From Misgurnus anguillicaudatus (taxonomy: Eukaryota; Chordata; Actinopteri; Cypriniformes; Cobitidae), in contig NC_073355.2 in the NCBI RefSeq assembly GCF_027580225.2, forward strand, positions 18,762,001 through 18,826,000: a stretch of DNA of 64,000 nt, read 5' to 3'. The notes below the pieces were generated by a model. That model made no database searches. It was not told the DNA's origin and saw nothing but the letters and a program-made list of their open reading frames with translations. Both the position numbers and the translations under genes were made by a program. This document shows, piece by piece, positions 22,301 through 34,300 of this stretch (position 1 is its first letter; each line of letters opens with the position of its first letter).

Positions 22301-25300
22301 GATATTTACCAAAATATTTATCATATTAAATCTCCAGTTTGTGTTTCTTTTAGATTCATTTGAAGTCACCACTATGGTGATTAGTGTTCCCTTTAGTTAG
22401 GCTTTTTTTGTCCCTTGACCTTCCAGAACTGACTTTGCTCTTTTGCTTGTAGCAACTACAACTTGTTTGTTGCTTGAGGAAGTAGAATTTCTATGATGTC
22501 ATAAAAGCTTGATTGTTTTTATGTTATACTGCCTAACATTTAAATATGAAATGATAAAAATAAGATTAAAGAATTGAAATGTATAAGAGTGACACTCTAT
22601 GCTGATCTAAAAACACACTGTATTGAATAAGATGGCTGAAAATGTGTCAGCTGTGGTTTTTGCTTCAAAGACATCAACACTTTGGAAACAAATTTCAACA
22701 ATGGTGAGAGTAAATGTTAAGAAAGAGTTTTCTAGAGTTTCCTGGTACCCAGCATACATTGTGGCATGAAGCTTTGTTGTTGATTGTCACCATTGTTGCG
22801 TTTCATAGGCAGATGGAAGTGTCCCTAAAGGCTACGGAAATGTTCTGTAAATCTACAGAATGTTCAGTTTTTGATTAAACAGAAATTCTGTAAACATAAC
22901 GGAAAAAGTGCCGGTAATTTTCTGCCAGGACATTATCCGTTTTTTTACGGATTATTTTTTTAGAGCGTAAGTTAAAAAATCTACAAGTAAGATGTAAAAT
23001 GCAATTTTAGGTTTCAAGCAGAGAGGGTGATAGAGAGGATAAAGTTACAGATTGCAGCTTTTAACTCTGCTTCAGAGTTACTTTTAACTCCCTGTAAGAT
23101 TGGGACAATATGTACACCCAGCAGAGTTGATTTAACTCTGGGGATTTTGCTGTGCATTTACAGTATTGTTCAAAATAATAGCAGTACAATGTGACTAACC
23201 AGAATAATCAAGGTTTTTAGTATATTTTTTATTGCTACGTGGCAAACAAGTTACCAGTAGGTTCAGTAGATTCTCAGAAAACAAACAAGACCCAGCATTC
23301 ATGATATGCACGCTCTTAAGGCTGTGCAATTGGGCAATTAGTTGAAAGGGGTGTGTTCAAAAAAATAGCAGTGTCTACCTTTGACTGTACAAACTCAAAA
23401 CTATTTTGTACAAACATTTTTTTTCTGGGATTTAGCAATCCTGTGAATCACTAAACTAATATTTAGTTGTATGACCGCAGTTTTTTAAAACTACTTGACA
23501 TCTGTGTGGCATGGAGTCAACCAACTTGTGGCACCTCTCAGCTGTTATTCCACTCCATGATTCTTTAACAACATTCCACAATTCATTCACATTTCTTGGT
23601 TTTGCTTCAGAAACAGCATTTTTGATATCACCCCACAAGTTCTCAATTGGATTAAGGTCTGGAGATTGGGCTGGCCACTTCATAACATTAATTTTGTTGG
23701 TTTGGAACCAAGACTTTGCCCGTTTACTAGTGTGTTTTGGGTCATTGTCTTGTTGAAACAACCATTTCAAGGGCATGTCCTCTTCAGCATAGGGCAACAT
23801 GACCTCTTCAAGTATTTAAACATATGCAAACTGATCCATGATCCCTGGTATGCGATAAATAGGCCCAACACCATAGTAGGAGAAACATGCCCATATCATG
23901 ATGCATGCTTCACTGTCTTCACTGTGTACTGTGGCTTGAATTCAGAGTTTGGGGGTCGTCTCACAAACTGCCTGTGGCCCTTGGACCCAAAAAGAACAAT
24001 TTTACTCTCATCAGTCCACAAAATGTTCCTCAATTTCTCTTTAGGCCAGTTGATGTGTTCTTTGGCAAATTGTAACCTCTTCTGCACATGCCTTTTTTTT
24101 AACAGAGGGACTTTGCGGGGGATTCTTGAAAATAGATTAGCTTCACACAGACGTCTTCTAACTGTCACAGTACTTACAGGTAACTCCAGACTGTCTTTGA
24201 TCATCCTGGAGGTGATCATTGGCTGAGTCTTTGCCATTCTGGTTATTCTTCTATCCATTTTGATGGTTGTCTTCCGTTTTCTTCCACGTCTCTCTGGTTT
24301 TGCTCTCCATTTTAAGGCATTGGAGATCATTTTAGCTGAACAGCCTATCATTTTTTGCACCTCTTTATAGGTTCTCCCCTCTCCAATCAACTTTTTTATC
24401 AAAGTACGCTGTTCTTCTGAACAATGTCTTGAACGACCCATTTTCCTCAGCTTTCAAATGCATGTTCAACAAGTGTTGGCTTCATCCTTAAATAGGGGCC
24501 ACCTGATTCACACCTGTTTCTTCACAAAATTGATGACCTCAGTGATTGAATGCCACACTGCTATTTTTTTGAACACACCCCTTTCAACAAATTCAACTAA
24601 TTGCCCAATTGCACAGCCTTAAGAGCGTGCATATCATGAATGCTGGGTCTCATTTGTTTTCTGAGAATCTACTGAACCTACTGGTAACTTGTTTGCCACG
24701 TAGCAATAAAAAATATACTAAAAACCTTGATTATTCTGGTTAGTCACATTGTACTGCTATTATTTTGAACAATACTGTACACTTGAATTTAACATGGTAA
24801 CTTGTGGTCCAATCAACACTGCTAATACAATGCTGTACCAGTGCGCTACTGTATACTGGAGCAACATAGCCACTTTTTAACATGTAGTTCCAAATTCGTA
24901 TTTGGATTTTCCTTGCCTGAGTTCCTGAATTCCGCGAGGAGCATGTTTGCTTGCCTAGGCTGTTTCTCAATACCAAGCACGCCAAGTTCGGACTTGCGTC
25001 CTTCATAGTTTGGACTTGCAAGTTCAGACTCTGAAGAGTACTTGAGGTTGTCATTCAGTCTAACCCAGGGGTGGGCATCGAGGGCCACAGTCCTGCAGAG
25101 TTTAGCTTCAACCTTGGTCGAACACACCTGAATGTCATTTCCAAACAGTCCTGAAGGCGTGATTTTTTTCACCTGCGTTCCAGTTCGTTTTTTTTTCCGC
25201 TAACTTCCCTCAGTCTCATTCACTTGGATGTACGTCATTGCTTACGTTGTACAAGTGCCCACTACTGCTAGAACACTTGAAGTGGGTTCAAAAGGATCGC

Positions 25301-28300
25301 CCTAAGCCCTTGATTGCATGGAAAGTGGAGACCGCCCCCTCCATGTGCAAAGCGCGAGTTGCAGAAGTGACGTCACAATCGTGTTGCATTGTGGGATATG
25401 AAGTGTACATATGAAGCAGACTCGGTCAAAATCGAGGGAGCGAGGGTCTGTCCATACAAACTTCCCTCGTCCACTTGACAAAGTGGAACGCACTTCAAAA
25501 TGGCGACAGGGATTCCCCCGAGGGGAAGTGCTTAGGGAAGTTTGCGAGTGCGTGTCTAAAACTGGAGTGGAACGCACCCCAGTTCAGATAGGAGTTTTAT
25601 TTAAACATGAGCTCAGGGGCAGAAAGAAATTTGATTGGTTCACAAAAATGACCAATGAAAGTCCTCAACCGGAGCCTTCAAGGCAGCTTCTGCAGTGAAG
25701 CAGTTTGAGCTCACCGTTGGTCAGGTGAGTAGCGCAGATGGTTAGATAGGAATGTGACTGGTTTTGAATTCAGCTCGAAATGTTTCAAGCGTTTAAGTTA
25801 TGTGTTTCCACGTCTTCACTAGTGATGGGCAGAGCGAGGCTTTGTGAAACACTGAAACAGTTGAATAAATTGTGTCGAGGCTTCGAAACATCGTTTGAAA
25901 CCGCCTCCACAGTGACACCTAGTGGTCACGACAAATTGTATCCCACATGTTGATTGATTGACACAAGTGATCAGGTGGGAGAGTGGATAGTCTCCTCGAC
26001 TCTCATACAAAAACCCTTGGATCGATCCCCGGGAATCGTGTTACTATTACCATCTTCACAATGAAATTACATATTTTTTGTTGTTGTTTTAACATCTGTT
26101 TGACAACTACATGAGCTTTTAGGCTCATCATTGTCAATAACTATAAGCTGGTCTATTTAATAAATAAATTGAATAGAGATAAATACCACATAAACAATAA
26201 GAAATTAATAAAATATATCAAGCCACCATGTCACATATAAATAAATATCTGCTGTGTGTGGAAGGAATTAGCCTACTTCTTTTTTTACAGATAATTTCTC
26301 CAGCCTTTGAAAAACTCCTCTCACAAAAACCCACAAGGTCAATATGGGTTTATTTCACTTTTATACAGATGTGCGATCGTGGTGTCTGTTCCCGACCGTG
26401 CCAATCAAACGCTGATTCGGCAGACCACACCTGATGAAACATTTAGTGAAACACTTCGAGGCTTCGTTTGGTCATAGTCACATGACATGGGTGTTTTGAA
26501 TCACGCTTCGGATCAGTGTTTCAACACATCTGCGCTTCGGAACGACTGTTTTGCATCAGCCATCCCTAGTTTTCACGTGTCCGTGGCACGACTTTCTTTT
26601 TCGTGCCAGTTACACGTATTGGTTACTCAATTTTTTTTCCTTTTTTCAAACCATTGTCGCTTGGGATTGGGGTTAGATTTGTGGGTTTTTTATTTTTAAA
26701 CTGTTTTCGCGTGAGGATGAAGTTGGGTTTGGGTTAGAATGGCAGTGGTTTATAGGTTTATTTGTCAGAAATTTAAACTGTTTTCACTTGATGTTGGGGT
26801 TAGAGTTGGGTTTGGGTTAGAATGTCATTATATGTAACAGAAAGTTGTTCTAACCCCAATCCCAAGCGACAATGGTAAGAAAATAGGAAAAACAATTGAG
26901 TAACCAACACGTGAAACAGGCACGAAAAAGAAAGTCGTGCCACGGACACCTGAAAACGTGGAAACATGTAACTTAAACGTCTAAACCATCTGCGCTACTC
27001 ACCTGACCAACAGTGAGCTCGAACTGCTTCACTGCAGAAGCTGCCTTGAAGGCTCCGGTTGAGGACTTTCATTGGTCATTTTTGTGAACCAATCAAATTT
27101 CTTTCTGCCCCTGATCTCATGTTTAAGTAAAACTCCTATCTGAACTGGTTTGGGGGGAAAAATCACGCTATCGCTGTAGCCCGGAGACTGCAGGTGGGAG
27201 GACCTTATGCCGCAAGTGGGAGGAGCTTATGCCGCAAGTAGGAGGGATTTCAGAAATGTGCAAGTAGGAGGAGTTTACGCTTCAAATGGGACGTGGTGAA
27301 TCCTCTGGAAGTTTGTGCAGCTCCACCCACTTGCTGCTAACCCACCCATTTGCAGCTGGCTCTGACCTCCGTTTATACCCCTTTCTTCCAGGCAGTGCTG
27401 CCTTGAAGGCTTCGTTGAGGGCTTAAAACAGTGGTTCTCAACTCCAGTCCTCGGGACCCACTGCTCTGCACATTTTGAATGTCTCTCATATCTGACACAC
27501 TCAGTTTAGTTCATGGAATCTATCCTAACGAGCTAATGATCTGAATCAGGTGTGTTAAATAAGGGAGAAATCCAAAATGTGCAGAGCAGTGGGTCCCGAG
27601 GACTGGAGTTGAGAACCACTGGCTTAAAACACCGGCGAGCCAGGAGGTCACCTCCTGCTGAAAAACTGTGCTAATTAGCTAGTCCAGGTTATTGCAACAA
27701 AATACTGGAGAGGACTTTTACGCATGGCACATGGATTACCCACCTCTGAAACAACGTATGTGGGGCGACTGTTTATGTGCGCAGTTTGGAATTACCCCTC
27801 CATCTGTGTGTGTGCATGCGCGGGTTTAAGGGCACTCAATAGTGCACATACGAAGACACGCGTTCCAAAAAGCAAGCGTAGATAAAATCTTTCTGTTCTT
27901 GACAGGGCACATATAAACAAAATGATCTTCACAGTATTCTTTTTCTAATAAAAACATTTCTTTATGCACGCTAAAAAAATAATCCGTAAAAAATGGATAA
28001 TGTCCTGGCAGAAAAATTACCGGTACTTTTTCCTTTATGTTTACAGACATTTCTGTTTAAACAAAAACTGAACATTCTGTAGATTTATAAAACACTATCC
28101 GTAGATTTACAGAACATTGTCCGTAGCCTTTAGAGACACTTCAATCTGCCTATGAAACGCAACAATGGTGACAATCAGCAACAATGGTGACAATCAACAA
28201 CAAAGCTTCATGCCGCAATGCATGCTGGGTACCAGGATTGTAGAAACTCTTTCTCAACATTTACTCTCACCATTGTTGAGATTTGTATCCAAAGTGTTGA

Positions 28301-31300
28301 TGTATCTGAAACATAAACCACAGCTGACACGTTTGTAGCAATCTTATTCAATACTGTGTTTTTTAAAATCAGCATAGAGTGTCACTCTTATACATTTCAG
28401 TTCTTTATTCTTATTTTATCATTTCATATTTAAATGTTAGACAGCAATAAAATAAAAACAACCAAGCTTAGATGACATCATAGACAATTCTCCTTCCTCA
28501 AGCAACAAACAAGTTGCAATTGCTACAAGCAAAACCAGTATTGCATTGCTAAAAGAGCAGAGTCAGTTCTGGAAGGTCAAGGGACAAAAGCCTAACTAAA
28601 GGGAACCGTAATCACCATAGTGGTGGCTTCAAATGAATCTAACACAAACACAAACTGTAGATTTAATGTGATAAATGTTGTGGTAAATATCCATTTGACT
28701 TACACGTCAGGTCAGAAAGAAGATTTGTTTACTAAATCACATGTGTGGATGCTGGAATAGTTTAACACTTGTATCTTGTTCTGACAGCATTTGTTTAGAA
28801 GTTAAAGGGGACATATTATGAAAATCTGACTTTTTCCATGTTTAAGTGCTATAATTGTGTCCCCAGTGCTTCTATCAACCTAGAAAATGTTAAAAAGATC
28901 AACCCAATAACTTAGTTTTGGTAAACCATTTTCTGCAAGCATGTGAAAAAATAGGTCATTGTAATTTGGCCCTTATTGTGATGTCAGAATAAGGTAATAC
29001 CGCCCCCTTTATCTGCACTATCCAACCACAGCACAACCATTTAGTATGGAGAGAAAGAGAGATATAAAATATTTCACAGCACAATTGAGTTTCAATTGCA
29101 ACAAACCACCATCATTGTGATCAGTGGTTGCACTTCATCCGCTCATTTGCATTTTAAATGACACACCCAAAACGACACACTTTTGCTCAGACCTATTTTA
29201 GACTTAGTTTACATCTTAAAAAAAATCTCATAATATGTCCCCTTTAAACATCATCCATGTTAGAAAATAACTCTGCAAGCAAGTTGTAATTTTAGGTTTC
29301 AAACAGAGATGGTGATAGAGAGGCAAAAGTGAAAGATTGCAGGAGGAGTAATTGCACCCATAATGCAACGTTATAAAAAAAACATGTAATACGCCTGTAA
29401 AACATAAATACGAAAAATACCTTCATATTTACAAAGTACTTTTGTCTGTTTTTTACGGATTTTTTTTAGAGTGTGTCTTAAGTGTATGTATAGAGAGTCA
29501 AAAACCAGTCTGTGCTTATTTGGTTTTAAAGAGACAGTAACCTCAATTAACATACTTAAGTCTGTGTCATGTTAATCAAACAACCTAAGACAAAGACAAA
29601 ATCACTTTTGTAGCTCTAAAAAATAATTATATTTAATTCATACAATAAAGACAGTGTTATCATTCACTATTCAGGCAAAAAAATGGCTGGTAAAAAGTCA
29701 CTGTGGCAGGTGAATTTCTAAATCCACCTGCCACAGTGGCTGGTGGTCAAAAAAGTTAACTTCAGGCCCTGCGTCCCATTTCCCCTTGTTTGTTCATAGT
29801 CATTTGTATGAAGAGCACCTATTGTCCGATTCAGGTTTTTACATTTTCTTTGGTGTGTAAGTGTGTAGTACATGTTAACGATATGCAAAAGGTACAGACG
29901 CCATGGCCGCGGGAAGTGGGGGTGCTGCGGGTGCTGCAGCACCCCCTGTTGGCGAGAGGGAGATTTTTTTAAGTAAAAATTTTTGCAATCTTTCTGCCTC
30001 CTGGATGCACGCGCACCCTGTAATGTTTGTAAGCCGGCAATCCGTCTATATATTACTTATGAATATTTTAGGAAATTATTTTTGACACACGTAGGTTATT
30101 ACATGTATTTTGGATTTTAATTTTATTACTGTCTGTGCCATCTCCGTGGCCTCATTCGAGCGCACTTTCTCCGCCTTGCGTCTTTTGAAGACATGGGTAC
30201 GCACTCACCAGGACCCAGAAAAGACTCACACACCTTTGGCTGATGCATGCCCACAAAGAAATTCTGAACTCCCTGGGCATTCGTCCCCTCATGAGAGATT
30301 TTGGGCTTTATTATACAACCGGCGCAATGCGCGACGCGAGTGTCTTTTGCTAGAGTAAAGAGCGCGTTGATAATGCGCATACAGTATTAACGGGATGACA
30401 TACATGGATGCGAAGCAGCACAAACACACCTTTTTAATATGAAAAATTAAAGGATTAAAATGTAAAAGATTATTATTGAGTCTCTTGGACACCAATGATG
30501 ACCGTTTATGAGACGTTAGAAGGCGTAAAGAACTGATTCATCTGTAGCTAAGTAAATAAATGCTTTGCTTTTAAACAAATGCATCTATTTTTAAATGTTT
30601 TTAAATGCTTCCCCACAAATTTATTGTATGTAATGACTCTGTACCTGTGGATATGGTGAGATGAAATCGTTTGTAAATTCTTTATCTCTTGTTTGTAACA
30701 AATAAAGTATTTTTAGAGTACAAACCTTATATAAAGCCTAATATATTCTAAAAATAATTATACACCATGTATTTCTTTATAAAATTATACAATATTAGAA
30801 CTAAACCCATTATTATTTTTGTTCAATGTATGAATTATTTATAAGTTAAAAAAAGCCAGCAATAGTACTATTTCGTAAAAAAAGGTCTATATAAAAATAT
30901 ACTAGGTATGTAACTGAGAATATTTTACAATTGTTAATCGACGTGTGATCCTAACTTAAAAACGAAAGTAAAATATGTTCGTCTGGACATTGAAAATGAT
31001 GACGTTTATTTTATATTATATGTTGTTATAATATTATATGTTGTATGTAAATATATGTATGTAATGTATATCTGAAGTTGTAACGAAAGTAATTTCCCCT
31101 GGAATTGTTAAGAGTATTTCTGCTTCTGATTAATAGCGCAAACTGTATTCATCTGAAAACTGATGATGTCTGTGTGTTTCAGACCCTGGCTGTGTGCACT
31201 AAAGTGTATATGAAAATAAAGTAGTGTGAAACTCAATGTATTTATTTATAAAATGTATTTTAAATGGGCCTATAGGCTCATAGGTTTTTTGTTAAAAAAA

Positions 31301-34300
31301 AATTCACAGCACCCCCTGTTCAAAATGACTTCCAGCGGCCCTGACAGACACCAACGTAAACAATGACACGAGTTATCGTCTCCAACGTAAATCTCTTTTC
31401 TTGGACTACAACAAACACACGGATTGTAGGCAACAGTTTACGTCCTGGGATTGGTGATGTAGAGAAGACCGACATTATCATAATTCCTCCTGCTTGGACT
31501 CACAGCCTGTAGGTTAACTCCTGTTAGCATTGCATTGTGCGTGAATCTTTCAAACATGGTAAGGAGCTTCACATTTCCGGCTGACGTCGGAGGTGTTCAG
31601 GCGAATCACAACATACAGATTGGCTGGCCAATCAAGGACACAGAGCTTTTCAAATCCGTGTGTTTCAGGAAGAGTGTGAAATCTGGAGCTACAAAAATAT
31701 ACGGTATGTGGAAAATAATGTGTTTCTTTAACCATAAACTACATGAAGACACTGTATTATACCAAATACACAAAATAACATTGTTTTTTAGCAATGAAAT
31801 AGTTGCACTTTAAAGTTTATTCGTATTTGGATTCCCCTTGTCTCCTCATCACTCTCTCTCCACACGCACCCCGACATTAACACTTACACTGAGTTTTGGA
31901 ACAAATACCTTGTCAAAAAAAAATAACGTTTTAGTTTCCAAAAGAGGAGGGAACCTCAAGCATAGACCACTGCTGTGCAAAGAGAATGGCAAGACCAAGC
32001 AAGATTTCAAGGATCTGTAACCAACATTGTATTTAATGATTTTAGAGTTTACTGCACATAGTGTAGTAGTTGATATGTTGATAAAGGTTTTATAACTGTT
32101 TTTTTATGATACTCATATGCTTTAAACGATTAACTTCGTACGATTTCATATAAATAAGCCATCTTTTTAAATACTGTATGTAGATCAGGCTGTTAAAGTA
32201 ATTAATACCATGCTTGTTTCGATGAACAGAAATTATAGTGCATTATTGAGTATATCATTGGTTTCTGTGGTGGGTTTTGTTGGAAAGCAGCTATTTTTGG
32301 TTATGTCGTAGTGATCTCAAGGTCATGTAACGTAACAATAAGCACCACAGAAATCTTTTAAGGGGGCCTGCATTTAACATCATCAGATTCTAATATTTGA
32401 AGAAATACCATCCATGTGTGTTTGAACTGAAGTGTGGTAATGTGTTAAATCAAAGATTTTTAACAGTTATTTTTTAACGTTTACTGTCATGTAGACTTAC
32501 CAATCAGTGGCATTTCACTGGCAGTAGATGGCAGCTTGTCATTAAGAATCAGCAGTAACACAGATATGGACAGCAGTAAAGTCACTTTAAAGCCCAGCTT
32601 TTCGGATTCAGATGCATTTATGAAGAATGAGGCCACATCCAGAACAAGAAAACAAAATACTGGAAAAATTAAGTTGATGATATACAGCAGAGGTTTCCGC
32701 CTGATAGTGATCTGCAATATAAGAGTATTGTATGAACAATACAGCAAAGTGAAAGTGAAAATAATTCATGATGTCATAGCCTGTCTGTCTGTCTATTCTG
32801 TAATGCTGAAACTGCCCAATTAGTTATCATCATGCAAGTTAAAAGTGAACATTTAGCCATGGATGGTCATTTTGGGACAGAAGTGTGCCTCTCCAAACTG
32901 TAGCAACATAACTACGGAGCTTTAAATATGACAAAACGATTTGAATTTGAAATCCATAAACTTGAATTATAGACAAGTGTAATTTAATAAAACTGAATAA
33001 TTTGATGCCGTATTTGTAAAGATTTGTACTTTCAAAGAGAGAATTTACAGTTTTGAAAAATACAGCTTTAGGGGCCCGTTTCAGAAAGGTGGTTAAGTGA
33101 AAACTCTGAGTTTGTTAACCCTGAAATAAGGGAAACTCTGAGTTTTCCGTTTCGAAAAGGGAGGTAGGTTAAACCTGAGATGGCGGGGTAAGTCAAGCCT
33201 GTTTCAGAAGGAGAGGTAACTTATACTCAGAGTCTGTTTCCGGAGTAACTCTGAACCTAACCTGGGGCCTATACCATGAAGCTGGTTTAGTTGGTTAGCC
33301 AGCTTTGTTTAAGATTAGTTTGTGCAAATCCTGGGTTTTGGGTACCATGAAAATAGCTTTTACCAACAAGGCCTGCACATTGGCTTGGTTTTGTCAACCT
33401 GAAACTAATCCTGTAACCCTGAGTTTGTTTAACCATTTTCATGGTACGGGCCCCTGGTCGGGAGCAGGTTTTATCCTGTAAACTCTGAGTTTCTTGTGGT
33501 CTCCTCCCCATTTTTAAAGGAGTAGCGGTGTTTAATCTTGTTAGTTGCTTTAGTACATTCAATCATTGCGCACATTTTTATTAGGTACACTGTAAAATAT
33601 TTTTAGCTGTCTTTAAGTTATAATTAAATTGCCAGTGCAAACCATTTTAACTTACTACTTTATATATTTGTATATTACACTAAACTTTCAACAAAAAAAT
33701 TAAAACAGTAAATTGAAATGACTTGTAAAGCTAATACACTGAAAAAAACAACTTGTAAAGTTTACTTAAAAAAATCTTCGTAACAATTTGCACGAACTTT
33801 TTTTAAGTAAAATTTACTGCTTTTTTATAAGTAAAACTTACCTACTAAAATCAAATAAAATTTACTCAAAATTGCATGATAAAACATATTTTAAAGGGGT
33901 CATATGATGAAAATGCCAGCACCGCCACCCTGTAGGCCCGAGCAAAAATGTGTCGTTTTGGGTGTGTTTTTTAAAATGCAAATGAGCGGATGAAGTGCAA
34001 ACACTGATCACAATGATGGTGGTTTATTGTAATTGAAACTCTATTGTGCTGTCAAGTCCAAAAATGTGTCGTTTTGGGTGTGTTTTTTAAAATGCAAATG
34101 AGCGGATAAAGTGCAAACACTGATCACAATGATGGTGGTTTGTTGTAATTCAAACTCAATTGTGCTGTCAAGTCCTTCTTTTCTCTCTCTTTCAGAGTTC
34201 AGATTAAGGAGGCGGTATTATTCTAATAAGATATCCTTATGACATCATAATGAAAGCCAAATTTCAATGACCTGTTTTTGCTCACACCTACAAAGTGGCA

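Noticed and set aside
23511..24226. Plus-strand frames of 81 and 186 codons
   Set aside because: They are antisense to the broken Tc1 transposase on the minus strand.
26010..26045. Possible tRNA gene inside the hAT element at 25820
   Set aside because: A B-box-like ggatcgatcc is present, but acceptor and other stems do not form. It is at most a tRNA-derived fragment.
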